DNA of 64,000 bases from Rhododendron vialii. Its lineage: Eukaryota > Streptophyta > Magnoliopsida > Ericales > Ericaceae. Position numbers and translations under genes: made by a program. The stretch covers positions 5,819,001 to 5,883,000 of the forward strand of contig NC_080561.1 of assembly GCF_030253575.1 (NCBI RefSeq), read 5' to 3'. The notes under the pieces are model-generated. The model did not search any database. It was given only the letters and a program-made list of their open reading frames with translations, and had not been told where the DNA came from. This document shows positions 35,296-46,645 of the stretch, piece by piece (positions within the stretch are counted from its first letter, which is position 1; each line of letters begins with the position of its first letter).

Positions 35296-36117
35296 CCCGC
35301 AACCTTAATGAAAAATTGTAGGAGCTTTTCACAGTCTATTGAAGCTCAACAACATTGACCCTGTCCCATCAAATTCGATTGCTATAAGGTTTTCAAGCGT
35401 ATTCATTATTCTATAAAGCAACGGGATCAACTCATCTCCGTCATCTGATGACAACGGATGAATGATCAACCTCAGCAATGCCTTGACGGCGGCAACGCAG
35501 ACAATCGGATTTTTTGGATCCAATGTGGTGTAGGCAAGACAAACTGTAAGCAACCTGTGTTTTATTGTCTCCCCAAACCCCTCGGTAAAACATTCAAAGA
35601 TCTCTGGAATCATTGAGTCAACCAGCAACAAGATGATGTAATCATCAAGCATCCTAGAACTCGAACCCTCTGCCGACAACCAGCGGTGGATATACAACTC
35701 AAACTCAGGCCAATTGTCTTCCCTTAACACATGCACCGCCAAGGCACCCACCACGCGACTGAGATTCCGGAGGACAGACAGATCTTTCTCAACGAAAAGC
35801 CGGGCAAGTATGATTTCCCTGAAATTTCTTATGGTTTCCGGAGTCAGACGGTTCCAAATCCCGACAGAACTTTCCAGGAACAAGCGTTCGGCGGTGGAAA
35901 ATAAGCGACATCGGGTTATGGGGTGGGTGCAAAAGTGGCTCAGCCTTGCCATGCGAATGCAGAGAAATTTTGGGAATTTCTTATAGAGGTATTTGTAGAG
36001 TTTTTCAGAATTTTCAACTTCCTCATCATTATCCGAATAGAGCTGTAATACGAACGACACGAAAGTCATATCTGCGAAGAACACATTTTTCTTACTTGGC
36101 TTCTCAACATTCTCCAT
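35296..36117 (-). pseudogene. Importin-beta3 (importin-5)-like, first exon
   Basis: From the ATG at 36117 the minus-strand protein starts MENVEKPSKK and has about 260 residues of HEAT-like helices. Segments such as RMARLSHFCTHP, GIWNRLTPETIRNFREIIL, LAVHVLREDNWPEFE and ELIPLLYRIMNTLEN align with the N-terminus of plant importin-5. There the family has HLLHFSPHP, LWPRLTPSTQS.LK..LL, ASGILP.NGWPEL and DLLPAMM.TLTEAL. It would carry ribosomal and histone cargo into the nucleus if intact. The frame stops at 35339 (SFNRL, stop). A different frame (CEKLLQFFIKVAGDPRVG) continues across the LTR insertion site, so the copy is frameshifted as well as interrupted. A poly-G run lies just upstream of the ATG. 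Confidence 0.78.
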
Positions 36118-36126
36118 TGATGAGGC

Positions 36127-36127
<1 letters not shown>

Positions 36128-36159
<32 letters not shown>

Positions 36160-36165
36160 GGGGGT
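36128..36165. repeat. Poly-G run in importin-like 5' leader
   Basis: About 30 G residues, with one T near the right end, between the importin-like ATG (36117) and ggggtttcacgagag. The related copy at 61030-61070 reads gagggttggggtttcacgag here, so the run is an expansion in this copy. It artificially opens a proline-rich upstream frame on the minus strand. Confidence 0.85.
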
Positions 36166-36239
36166 TTCACGAGAGTTCAATGATAATTGGCGATTCTTTA
36201 GGAGAAATGTGGCCCTAACTTTCGGAAAAATGAAATTCA

Positions 36240-38630
36240 AGCACTAGAGAGAGAGGATCTAAGCTGTGATTTCATATCTGTTGTTCGTCCCTCTGCATTA
36301 CAACCAAGATAGCCCATATCTCTTGAGCTTAACCCACTAACAGCTTTCTAACCAATTAAGCTATTGCCGTCGCTCCTTTCGGCGTCACTCGTCGGTTCCT
36401 TCTCCTGGGTTGTTCAGATCTTCGTGCTTAACGGCCAAGTGGTGTTTTCGGCGGATGTGAATAGTTCTTCGGTTGGGAGTTTTGGTCTCCCGCCGGCTCC
36501 TCTGTTAGGGGGAGCTGGTTCTTTGCCTCACGGTGTTGTGGTTTCCACGCGGTTACTGATTGCAACCCTTCTCCCTGGCTAGTTTCATCAGAACTCAGTC
36601 GTAGGGTTTGCTGGTGGTCGGTTGGTGGGGTGGCTCTCAGTAGTCGGTGATGCAGCGGTGTTCATGGAGGATGGGGTGGTGATGCGGTGGTGTTCATGGT
36701 GGATGGGGTGGTGATGCGGCGGAGTTCTAGGTTTAGGGTTAGAGGGTGGATGCTGTTTGGTTTTTTTGACTTTTTGGTTGTTGCGGCAGTTTGGTTTTTT
36801 TCTTTTTGGCTTTTTGGGTGTTGCGGAAGTGGGGTAGCGGGAAGGGTTTAGGGTTTTCGGCAGCAAGGTCGTTTGGAGGCAGCAAAGGGTCATGGACTCA
36901 TGGCTAGGGGTGTTCAAAAAAACCGTCCGAAACGTAAAACCGGTCCGATCCGGACCGAACCGTCCTATTTGGTCTGGTTCTGTGGTTCTGCAGTCATGTT
37001 ATGGTTCCAAAAAAATAAGAACCGTTAATTTTGGTTCGGTTACTGGTTCTAAATTAAAGAATGTGGTTAGAACCGGACCGAACTCAGCGCGTTTACAAAC
37101 AAACAAAGTTTGAGTTTGAATTTTTTTGGTTCACTTAGTATACGAGTTCACTACAAAACTCGGCTCGACTTGGCTTATACTGTAACTGGAATTCATAACA
37201 TGAAACTGTTCAAACTGAGTCACTAGTTTCCAATTTGACCAAGAAAAAGGTTCGCTTCACGTAACATATTTACTTTTATTTTTTCCATTTCTCTGGTAGT
37301 TCTATTTTTTTGTTGGGTAATGTTCATGACCCATTGGGCATTTAAGTTGACCCAATTAAAACCCAATAATAAATGGATTATATAGGTTTGGACCCATTCT
37401 AACCCAACTAATAAATGGGTTAAGTTGGGTCTATTTTTTAATAGGTGGGTTTGGGTTTCCTAATGGGTCTGGGTTCAATTTACCACCCATACTTCACAGC
37501 GGACGCGGATTGAGCTTTTGCAGTTCTGGGACAGCAACAAGGGCATGTTACCCGGGTTTTGGTGGCAGCATTGTAACGGTCATCAGCGGAGGAGCATCGG
37601 TGTCACTTAGGGGCAGCAATAGGGGCAGGCTTCCTGGGTTCCAGCGGTGGCTTTGATGTTTTTCTCGGAGGGGTAGAGGTTTGGATGTGAGTTTTTTTTT
37701 TTAGGATTTTGTTGGTCCCTGGTTAACGCCTAGGTCTCGAGTAGCCTCGGAGACTAATAAACTTTAATTTTCAATTGCCCTTGTTCTTTTTAATCTTGCG
37801 GAGATTAATAAAAACCTTTCTTGGAGTTTTTAAATATTCATTCTTTGACCTCATCCCATGTAAGTTTTTATCCCGTTCATTTTGAACGGTTATGTTTTCA
37901 TTCTTTTCACTTATGAAATACTTTATCTACCCTTATTTGATGATACATACAAATATGCATAAATATTGTTGCCGAATTAGGTGGCATGTAATTAGGATTT
38001 ATATAAGTGTAGTTTCCTAATTAAGTGGATTTTGATTGATGATTTTAAAAGCAGGGGAAAAATTCAAATATTTGTTATCTTTTTTCAATCTAAATCATTC
38101 TCTCTCCTTAATTTCATGAATTTTCATAAATTGGTCATATTATATTTCTAAACTTGCGTGAATATGATTCAACCAATTTCACAAAAATTCATTTTTATCA
38201 TGAATTATTTTTGCAAAATTACCATGAAACATTTTTTTCGAAATATGGTGGATTGTCAAACAAACCATGTTTTTCATGAATACACCATGATTATTTCAAC
38301 TGGGATTAAACCAAAATAATTATAATTTAATGAATACACCATGATTTATTTAAAAAATACAAATCCGAGCCATGATTCAATTTACTAAACGGAGTACACC
38401 ATGATTTAATTGAAATGAATAATTGCATGAATACACAAACAATGAATAAAATAAAGCATGAAATACTTAAATAAATCATAAAAACGTAAACAAATAAACC
38501 ATGAAATACACAAATAAATCATAAAAATACATATAAAAAAAGATGAACAACTCCTTAATGTATTTAGTGTAGCAAAATGTGCTCCCAAAAAAAAAAAGTG
38601 AATGTGCTTGAAAATACAAGAATTGGGTTC
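36240..38630. other. Repeat-rich intergenic DNA
   Basis: Contains a roughly 33-base imperfect tandem repeat with ggatggggtggtgatgcggt (36650-36720), a block of ggttcggtccgga-like words (36930-37080) and a gaccca/tgggtt-rich block (37320-37480), both common in decayed plant retroelements. Then comes AT-rich DNA with repeated accatgattt words (38220-38410). No gene was recognised. Confidence 0.5.
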
Positions 38631-39060
38631 AGGATTCCATTAAGCAAAGGGATGGAACACAATTGTTGGCATTGTGGGCGAAGCCGACGAAGCTGAAGCG
38701 GTGCCGATGATGAAGGGTTGGCCGATGGCGGAGAAGCCAGGTAGGAGGGAGAGTTTGGACTTGAAGACATCAGAGACGAGGCGGACACCGACAACAAATT
38801 GGAGGACGTTTGTGGTTAACGACAACGATTGTATTGATGAGGGCGAGTTGCGATGGATTGTGGAAAGGAGAATAGTGGAAGAGAATCAGGGGAAAGGACA
38901 TGATCAAGAAAATCAATTGCGGAAAGTCAAGGAATCCCATGGGCTCCCTTCGCGCATTTTTTTGGGTAATCTAAACCGTGCATCTTGTAGGGCCTATAAA
39001 ATAATGTATCCACGCAAAAGATCAGCTTGTCCGGACATCGATAGGTATGTCAAAAATTGA
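38631..39060. other. Unassigned open frames
   Basis: A plus frame (38674-39060, 128 residues, start MGEADEAEAVPMMKG) overlaps minus frames. The plus frame is charged and has no recognised domain. One minus frame reads NVLQFVVGVRLVSDVFKSKL, which looks more like a real hydrophobic segment. I do not recognise either. Confidence 0.25.
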
Positions 39061-39213
39061 GTTTTTAGATGAAAAAATAAACAGTTGTGCCAGTTTAACT
39101 TAAAAAACAATTGACAAATCCAAGCCGTCCATTTTTTCTTCTAGAACTCAATTTTTGTCATACCTATTAGTGTCCGAACAAGCTGATTTTTTGCGTAGAT
39201 ATATTATTTTACA

Positions 39214-39593
39214 GAGTAGTGCTATGTGTACATATGGAATGTATGTACAATGTACATATGGATTTTGTGGGCCCACCTCGGGTCCCACAAAGATGATTCA
39301 AACCACCCATTATTTTTAAAATATTTTTTATGAAGCCCTATAAAAAATCAGCTCAACCCGATATTGGTAAGGATTTTTTCTGAATTTGTAAGGGCAAAAC
39401 TAAACCGTTAAGTAGTTTTAGCACCACAAATTCAGAAAAAAATCTTTACCAATATCGGGTTGAATTGATTTTTACAGGGCTCCATAAAAAAAATATTTTA
39501 AATATAATGGGCAGTTCGAATCATTTTTGTAGGACTCGAGATAGGCCCCACAAAATCCATATGTACATTCCATATGTACTCATAACTTTACTG
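39214..39593. mobile_element. 380-bp foldback MITE with 9-bp TSD (MULE type)
   Basis: The two halves are inverted repeats almost to the centre: gtacatatgg near both ends, then bases around tttgtgggcccac pairing with aggccccacaaaatcc, then tcagaaaaaaatctttacc against its complement. A perfect 9-bp TSD, tattttaca (39205-39213 and 39594-39602), flanks it. Length and TSD fit a Mutator-type MITE. Confidence 0.9.
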
Positions 39594-39850
39594 TATTTTA
39601 CATTCCCTACAAAATGTACGGTTTGAATTACCCCAAAAAATGCGCAAAAGAAACCCACGGAAAGTGCTCTCTGTCCGGCTCATCAAGACAGAATTTAATC
39701 TCTTCTCACATGCCTTTGGTTCGTCTGATACCATTTCAGCTTATTTGGAGCCAGGATACCAGCTTATTTGGAGCCAAGATATGTCTTATTTTCATCATTC
39801 ACTGAGTCTTTCACAAAATAAATGGATCGTAGCGGAAATACTTTCTCTGA

Positions 39851-40082
39851 TTTTTCAGTGCGGAGCGAGTACCAGGTGGTGCCCGTTCTATGCATCCGAG
39901 CCGTCCATTTCGATTTTGGACGGCTCGGATTTGGAGAGAAAAAGAGGAGAGAGAGTGTGGGGTGAGAGGAGAGAGAATGTTTCAATTTGGGCCATCTAAT
40001 ACACTTTTGGACGGCTCGGATGTGCCAACTCGGGCACCACGTCAGCCGGGTGATGTGGTACCCACCCGACACTGAAAAATTT
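39851..40082. mobile_element. MITE with cagtg-type terminal inverted repeats
   Basis: The ends tttttcagtgcggagcgagt and gacactgaaaaa are inverted, and inside them ggtggtgccc pairs with gggcaccac. The phrase gagccgtcc/ggacggctcgga is repeated three times within. A tttctc word flanks both sides, but a full TSD is unclear. Confidence 0.7.
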
Positions 40083-40354
40083 CTCCTTATTACATCACTT
40101 GGAAAACAAACAAAAAAAGAGCAAGGAATACAGAAAACCATTCGAACAGGCACACAAAAAAAAAAAAAAAAGGGATTGCACCATTGATGCATCTCCCGAA
40201 ATCAAGACGGTTGTTCGGGCCGTAAGACCCCATCCCACTTTTTCAGATGTCATCACATGGACGGCCGCTCATGGAGGGCCTAAATCCCGTACAACAAAAG
40301 ACGAGCGACCAAAGGTGTAAAACAACCTTAATAAACCTAGTGTTACTCTAATTT

Positions 40355-41569
40355 TCACGTGATGTATAAAGCCAAAAAAATTAAACGCCCGAGCAAGCGC
40401 TCTAGAACTTCTTCCACACCTTGAATGCTCAACTCCAACTCTCCTAGCTGGTTTTGCACCCTCTTGTTGTGGTCTAATTTGATTGGCTGATCGATGACCA
40501 ACGAGCACATGGATCGCAACATCAATCTTCTCAAATTCGCTAACAATTGTTTCTTTTGCTTAATTGACAGGCTGCTCTCTCATGGTGGATGAGTCTGGAA
40601 ACCAATGACAATCCACTTCTCCTTGATTGCACCTTTCTTCCCGAAGCATAGCACAACAAGGACTCTCCAATGCACAAAATGTGAATTTCAACATGCTAAA
40701 AATAGCAATAGTTTCATGGTCCTTGTCTAAGGAAAGACCACGAAGTATATCTTTGGGTTTGATACACTTTAAATCATTTAGGAACTTACAGGATCACTCG
40801 CCTTCTTTCTCGTGGATATGTACCCGCCAAAATCACTTGCATCCCTTTTTCTCTGCAGGTTTGAGTGTTGTTCTTTCACATCTTCATTTGTTTGTGAGAA
40901 GATGTCTTTGGTGGCTGCACAACAAGCAGGGCCGGCCCAAGGTATTTGGATGCCCTAGGCTAAGTGGTGGAATAGTGTCCTACATAAATTTCATAATTTA
41001 AAAACAATAACAGAAATACTTATCTATATATCATTTTCATTCATACTATTCAACATGGTAAAAGACACTTCAAAAAAATACTCTACCAAGATTTGAATCT
41101 AGGCATCTTATGTGGAAGAGCAAACACTTTACCATTGAACCATTAAAGGAATTTGTACTATAGTTGCACATACAAAATATATATACTAATCTATGAATGG
41201 GTGCCCCATTTTTGACCCAAAATGTGGAGGCCCAAGGCGGCGGCCTCTTGGGCCTCCCATTGGGCCGGCCCTGCGCACAAGCATCCAAGAGCCTAAGATA
41301 TCCGTCCAACACTTCAACTGATTTTTCATTGCATTCTTGGCTAGTCTTTGTTGTGTGTGAGGTAGCCAGAGCAATTCATCAACACAATCGTATAGATTTT
41401 CCAGGCCGCTTATTATATTGCTTATTGACGGCAATGAAGAAGAGGTAGCTTCAAAAGAAGCATTAAGTCACAAATGGTCATCGAATTGAGGAATGAGTGG
41501 ATGAGTTCTAGAGGGCAAGCTGACAGAACAGGCATGGTAGGATTTTGATCTCAAAGGAGAGGATGCCAT
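40355..41569 (-). pseudogene. DUF241 family gene, copy 1, interrupted by a MITE
   Basis: DUF241 is a plant family of unknown biochemical role, with members of roughly 280-300 residues. From the ATG at 41569 (minus) the protein begins MASSPLRSKSYHACSVSLPS, meets a stop at about residue 34 (family: EHLCRL), then continues as GLENLYDCVDELLWLPHTQQ. A hAT-like MITE (40927-41273) cuts it before the KKK/SRKKAKK region. The C-terminal NQLGELELS, EEVLERLLGRLI (about 40380-40470) is in another frame. Several further indels are present. Confidence 0.75.
40927..41273. mobile_element. hAT-like MITE in DUF241 copy 1
   Basis: The terminal inverted repeat is cagggccggccc at the left and gggccggccctg at the right, a perfect 12-base match. 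Flanks acaacaag and cgcacaag look like a decayed 8-bp TSD. Intact relatives read ggctgcacaagcatccaag across the site. The interior is AT-rich, with aaggcggcggcctc near the right end. Confidence 0.85.
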
Positions 41570-41579
41570 TTTCTTCTCT

Positions 41580-42667
41580 CTCAAGGGGAGTATGGCTCAG
41601 GACTGGAAGTCTAGAAGAAACAATGGATCAAAGTTTTGTGAGTTGTGACCTTTCCCTTGGCATATGCTCAATACATATACGATAGGCTGGAGGAGACAAG
41701 GAATGTCACCATCATCAATTATATGTGAGTGGTAATGGGGATCTATGTGGAAAATGTTGGCAATGTTTACGGATTGTCTTCCCATCACCTGGTTACAAAC
41801 TACTAGCCAATGAAAATTTTACTTTGAAACTCATAGCAGGTCTTAACATAAACACTATTCTTTTATATTGTTCCCTGAAATAGTACTCGAGTATTTTCTT
41901 TACTTTTCTCGTTTCACTGATGGAGTCGATGCCACTATTGCATTACATTACTTAGCAACCATGCTAAGGTAGGCCTGTGAAATTTGGTTAAAGTAACAAA
42001 AATGCAACAATAAATATGACTTAATTGGTGCCTGAGCTGCAGAATTGACCATGATAACATTACAATAAATATGACTTTTAATAGCATAATGAGGCCCGTT
42101 CTGGTTTCTATAAAAAGAAACTTTTAGAAAAGAAAGGTAATTTCAAGCTCAAAAATTATGTGTTTATGCAAATAAGTTTTCTATCAATATGGATCTTGTT
42201 TGATAGATCTCATTGGGATATTTTAAACGATACAAAAAAAATTAAAAAATTATTTTCATTTTAATTATATTTGATTTTGAAATTACCCTCTTTTTAAAAA
42301 AGAAAATTTAAAAAGAAAGCGGGACGGAGCCAGATACAACAACAACGTTTTATACACACGGAAGAAAGTAGAAAGCCTAATATAGCGATCCGTAAACACG
42401 GTATAATTTTACAAGCGTTTTATTAAAACCTCATCCTCCATTCAACCCAATAGCTTTGGGCATCCACGTTAGCCTCTCTTCTTCCCTCTTTAAACTAAAC
42501 TAGCCGGTGAAAACATGCAAAAGCAGCTAAACACCCCAACATCAGGCTCTCTTCTTCCCTCACTACTTCGAAATTTTTTGACATTTGCTATAATGACTCG
42601 TCTAACAACACGAGCCACTATTCACTCACTATCCCATATTTAATTATTTTCCAGCCCCTTTTCACGG
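41580..42667. other. DUF241 copy 1 promoter and intergenic DNA
   Basis: 41640-41900 (upstream of copy 1 on the minus strand) closely resembles 50665-50920, sharing ttcccttggcatatgctc, ggctggaggaga and aaacactatt. The second site has no DUF241 gene beside it, so it marks a lost or moved copy. The rest is AT-rich with no gene. Confidence 0.55.
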
Positions 42668-42699
42668 GGAGAGAGAGAGAGAGAGAGAGAGAAACGTTC

Positions 42700-42756
42700 T
42701 TTCAGTTTAGATTTACCGACGCCGGAGTCACCGATTAGAACGACTTTGAAGAGGTT
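42700..42756 (-). pseudogene. Rab-type small GTPase P-loop fragment
   Basis: On the minus strand, LFKVVLIGDSGVGKS is the G1/P-loop of plant Rab GTPases. The match stops after about 17 codons, running into a GA/CT repeat on the 3' side. The 5' side has a second, imperfect ccagcgtcggtaaac copy. It is a scrap of a first exon, not a gene. Confidence 0.75.
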
Positions 42757-42759
42757 TAC

Positions 42760-45190
42760 CGACGCTGGACAGATTTGTTGGATTTGGGGTTTTCGGGGTA
42801 GGTTTTTTGGGTTTTCAAGAGAGAGAGAGAGGGGGGTATCTCCTGGGTTTTTGAGAGAGCACCTGGATTTGGGTTTCTCAACCCCTTTTCACAACCCACG
42901 ACAAAGAAGAAGACACCCCTTTTCTCAGCATTTGGACTGCTTTTGTGTAATAAACCGAAGAATAAAAGTGGGTCTTGCCCTCTCCTCAAAACCGAAAGAA
43001 TAAAAAATTGAATAAAGAAGATAAATAAAATATTTAATTGAGAAGAGAATAAGAGCAAAGGGCCTGTAAATATTTTAAAAATTAATAGCTAAAATAATAA
43101 AATAATAAAGTGATTTTTTGGCGTGTAAATTGATCTAAATTGTATAGAGTTTGCTGCGGATGCTCCTATAGCGCTATACCCAAATACTAGGCGGCAATCC
43201 TTGGCGCCACATGTACTCGTTTGAAATTTTCAATTCCCTTCGAAATTTTCGGTCGATGTAGTTCGAACTGACCCCAGCTTTCCCTTCGAAATCTTCGTTT
43301 CAGGTTGGTTCATTTTTTCTCAATCGTTTCTCTACCAGTTTTTATCCATGGAATTGGGCTCTTCTTTCATCAAAATCTTCCAGCCGGAGAGATTGTAAGC
43401 TCGCCAAACGCCGGCCTTCCCTCATCGTCTCCGTACTTAGGTAAGCGAAAACCAAGAATCTTGACGATTCTGGCTTTAGGGTATACTTCGATTGAGACGT
43501 GTATTTTTGAGTTTAGAGCTTTGTTAAGCGGATTTTGATTCGGACCGGTCCGATTCAAACCGAAGAATAGAATTTCACAATCGCCGAATTTTTGTCAAGA
43601 ACAAGATTACCCATCAACGAATCTCCCTATCTTGTGATAAATGCTGCGAGGGAGAAAATCAAAGAAAAGTAATGGACGATAATACAGTTAAAAGATAAAA
43701 GATAAATTAGGGGTGAAAATGGGAAAACCTAGCCAATGTCTTGGACTAATTTAGGGGTGAAAATCTGTCTAGTTCCAGTTCATACCAGTCTAAATGGGGT
43801 AGTTTGGTTCAGTCGTTTAGGAATGTCGTTTTTCTGCTCCCTCACTCCCTGAACAAGAATGAACGCATATTTCAAGAAGCCCTAACCAGGGTTGATTTGA
43901 TATTCTTATTGTTGGCTAAACACAATGCTGGGGTTTTTTTCATCTTCGTTCATTAGCATATGATATCATTTTGGGATTTGCACAGATTATGCACTTAAAT
44001 GGTTTAATGATCCTTCTTGTTTTGGGTTTTGAAACATGCTACCTGCTCTCTGTACCTGCACAAGAATTAGGGCTTCAGTTTGGTGATAAATTTGTTTATA
44101 TTTGGACAAGTGTGATCTGTTTGTTTGAGTGAGCCTAATTTACAAACTCAAACAGATCTTTATCTTCAATCCTATTTACAACTCTTGTGATGGCTTGAGA
44201 TTAATGGGCAATTTTTTGGTCTATATGATGTGATATTGATGGATGCTCATTCTTTGACCTGTCTCGTGAAGTTTTGCCTTTCCCCTACATAGTTTCATAT
44301 TGGTTGTCAAAAATTCTCTTTAAAAACCATATTTATTCACCCACCAGTGGCGGCAACACTTGCATTTTAGTGGGCGCGATTGAACCATGTGGACAAAGAG
44401 AAAATTGCAGTACACTTATATTTTGCCTACTTATGTCACTGATAACCTCATGTGAACCAGCAGACTTTGGTCTTCGAAAATTATAATTACGGACTTTAGA
44501 TAAATGACATGTAATAAGAGGTTAATTTTGACGTTGGAAAGCATAAAGGATGTTAAATAGAAGTACAGGAGTGTAGGAAATAGAAAGGAAAAAAATGTTT
44601 CTTTGTGTACATATGGTGGAGTTTGGTGATAATTGTTAACTCATTACTCTCATGCTTATATTAGCTATATGTACTCTCCACCTCACCTTTGGCCCTAGAG
44701 TTGGGTTTATTGGCATTTGGTTAAGATGGTCGTTAGCCCCATATATTTTATCCATTGCAAATGCCTCACTCTATGAACTAGTACTTTTCCAGCAAAGTAC
44801 TTCATGAATGTTAGACATGAGTTTTAATAGCATTATCCAATAGCGTTCTTTTAGGACTGCTATGATAGGAAACCAATTATAGTGTTGACTGATAAGAAGC
44901 GGAGGAAACCCCTTGGAATGTTAGGCATGAGTTTTAATAGCATTATCCAATAGAGTTCTTTTAATCTTGAGTTGCAGATTTTGGTATTTCTTCTGGCAGG
45001 CCACCCCTTCGGCCCAATGCATATGGTTCAGCCAAGCACTCAGGGGATGCTGATTTTCTAGGCCTCGTTGGGCTGATGGTTCGGCGACTATATGATCTGA
45101 AGCGTGCTGCTTCTGTTTGACTTGGTGTCTTTCTCTAAATTAGGATCTATCACGTAGTTTGTAATAGGTTGTCGCATGTTAGCAATTTTA
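42760..45190. other. Intergenic, mostly unrecognised
   Basis: Includes a minor direct repeat of about 50 bases (gcatgagttttaatagcatt, 44807-44855 and 44915-44960). A frame at 44998-45120 (PPLRPNAYGSAKHSGDADFL) is followed by a stop, and I cannot assign it. No intact gene. Confidence 0.45.
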
Positions 45191-45197
45191 TTTAGTT

Positions 45198-46290
45198 TCC
45201 ACACCTGATTCATTTGGGGCCACCTATGAAGCACTGACACCTCTAGAGGTCGGCATATTGCAGTATTGGACACAGGGACATGTCAGGGGTCAAAGTGTAA
45301 TTTTTAAAAAAGTTTTGGGGTCAAAGTGTATTTTTTTCAAAATTTTGGGGGTCAAATTGTAAATTTTTTTGAAATTTCAAACTTTAAAATTTTCAGGGGT
45401 CAAATTGTAATTTTTCAATTGAGTTGTATTGAACTTATGAATGTCTTATTTTGTTTGAATGGTATTGGAACTATGAATTTTTCGTTTTGTCCACATTTTA
45501 CCATTTAAACATGGAAAAAAATTGAAAAACAAATATAAATAAATAAATATACACGTAGCGTGTCCCCTGCCGTGTCCGTGTCCCTATTCTTTTAGAATTC
45601 TCATGTCCCCGTGTCCGTGCACCATAGGGGGCCACACACCTCTTGGAGCGTATGGCTTTTAAGAGCACAAGTAACAGGAGTCACCTGTGCATTGTCCGGG
45701 AAGTGGAAGCTATTGGTGGCAATGTAACAGCCTCAGCTTCTAGGGAGCAGATGGGGTGCACTTATGATGCTCTCAAGACTTATGTTCCTCAAATGGTAGA
45801 AATGCTCGGTGACTGTGTGAGGAATCCTGTCTTCTTGGATTGGGAGGTGAATGAGCAGGTAAACATCTTCATTCTTGCCACCATCTTTCTTTCCGTTCAG
45901 GCGTTATGGTGGTTCTGAAATGAAATTCTACCTTCAACAGCTTCAGAAGGTGAGAGCTGTGATCACAGAAGCAGCTAACAATCCACAAGGCCTGCTTTTG
46001 GAGGCAATACACACTGCTGGTTTTCCGGTGCACTTGCAAATCCTCTTTTGGCACCTGGGTAACAGTTTGAATAGCTCAATTTTGGAGTATTTTGTGTCTG
46101 AGCTTAACTTTGTTAGCCTTTGATAATTTCAGGAAAACTATACTGCTCCATGAATGGTCCTTGCTGCTTCTGGTGTTGAACATGAGGACCTATTAAAGAT
46201 ACACTTCTTTCGGACTTGCCTAGTGTACCTCGTCCTGAGGAGCCCAAGTCTGTCTATGTTGGAGGTGATTCTCGTTGTCAGGGGTATGTG
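45198..46290 (+). pseudogene. Mitochondrial processing peptidase alpha subunit fragment
   Basis: Exon pieces match plant MPP alpha, the glycine-rich-loop subunit that with MPP beta removes mitochondrial presequences. Residues PDSFGATH straddle a MITE, then LLERMAFKSTSNRSHLCIVR, EVEAIGGNVTASASREQMG and NPVFLDWEVNEQ end at a GT donor (45858/45859). A second exon (45941 on) gives LQKVRAVITEAANNPQGLLL, followed by a frameshifted EAIHTAGF region. A third gives ENYTAP, a stop, MVLAASGVEHEDLL, then another frame change before RPEEPKSVYVGG. No N- or C-terminal part is present. The stop, frameshifts and MITE make it a clear pseudogene. Confidence 0.88.
45225..45627. mobile_element. About 400-bp MITE in MPP alpha exon, 9-bp TSD
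   Basis: The element starts tatgaagcactgacacctct, contains four ggggtcaaa(g/t)tgta modules and ends gtgtccgtgcaccatagg. A TSD, ggggccacc/ggggccaca (45216-45224, 45628-45636), flanks it, and the target lies within the codons for FGATH. A sister element lies at 61567-61978. Ends with tgtccgtgtccgtg-like words and a 9-bp TSD suggest a Mutator-type non-autonomous family. Confidence 0.88.
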
Positions 46291-46299
46291 CAAGTTTGT

Positions 46300-46609
46300 G
46301 CACTTTTTCTAGGAGTTTTTCGATCTGTTCTTAACAATTCTCTGGGACTTGTATTTGTATAGATTTGCTGATCAGTTCCACACCGTCGAGAAAGGCATTG
46401 GACACAAACAAGGTCTCTCTCACAATGAAAAACTTTGTCTCCCCCTTCCTCCCACTCTCCTCTGTTTGTGTGTGTGTGTTGCGACACAGGAAAACAAGGA
46501 TGTAAGCAGTCTCCGCCATTTGCGAGCGAGTGAAGTTTCAAGAAATTAAGCCAAATTTCAGAGAAACCACGAGTAGCAACAGCACACGATAGATACAGCA
46601 ACCTGGTTG

Positions 46610-46645
<36 letters not shown>

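Noticed and set aside
36118..36240. Upstream start for the importin-like gene (MNFIFPKVRAT)
   Set aside because: The extension depends on the poly-G run being translated as polyproline; the sister copy lacks it and starts at the later Met.
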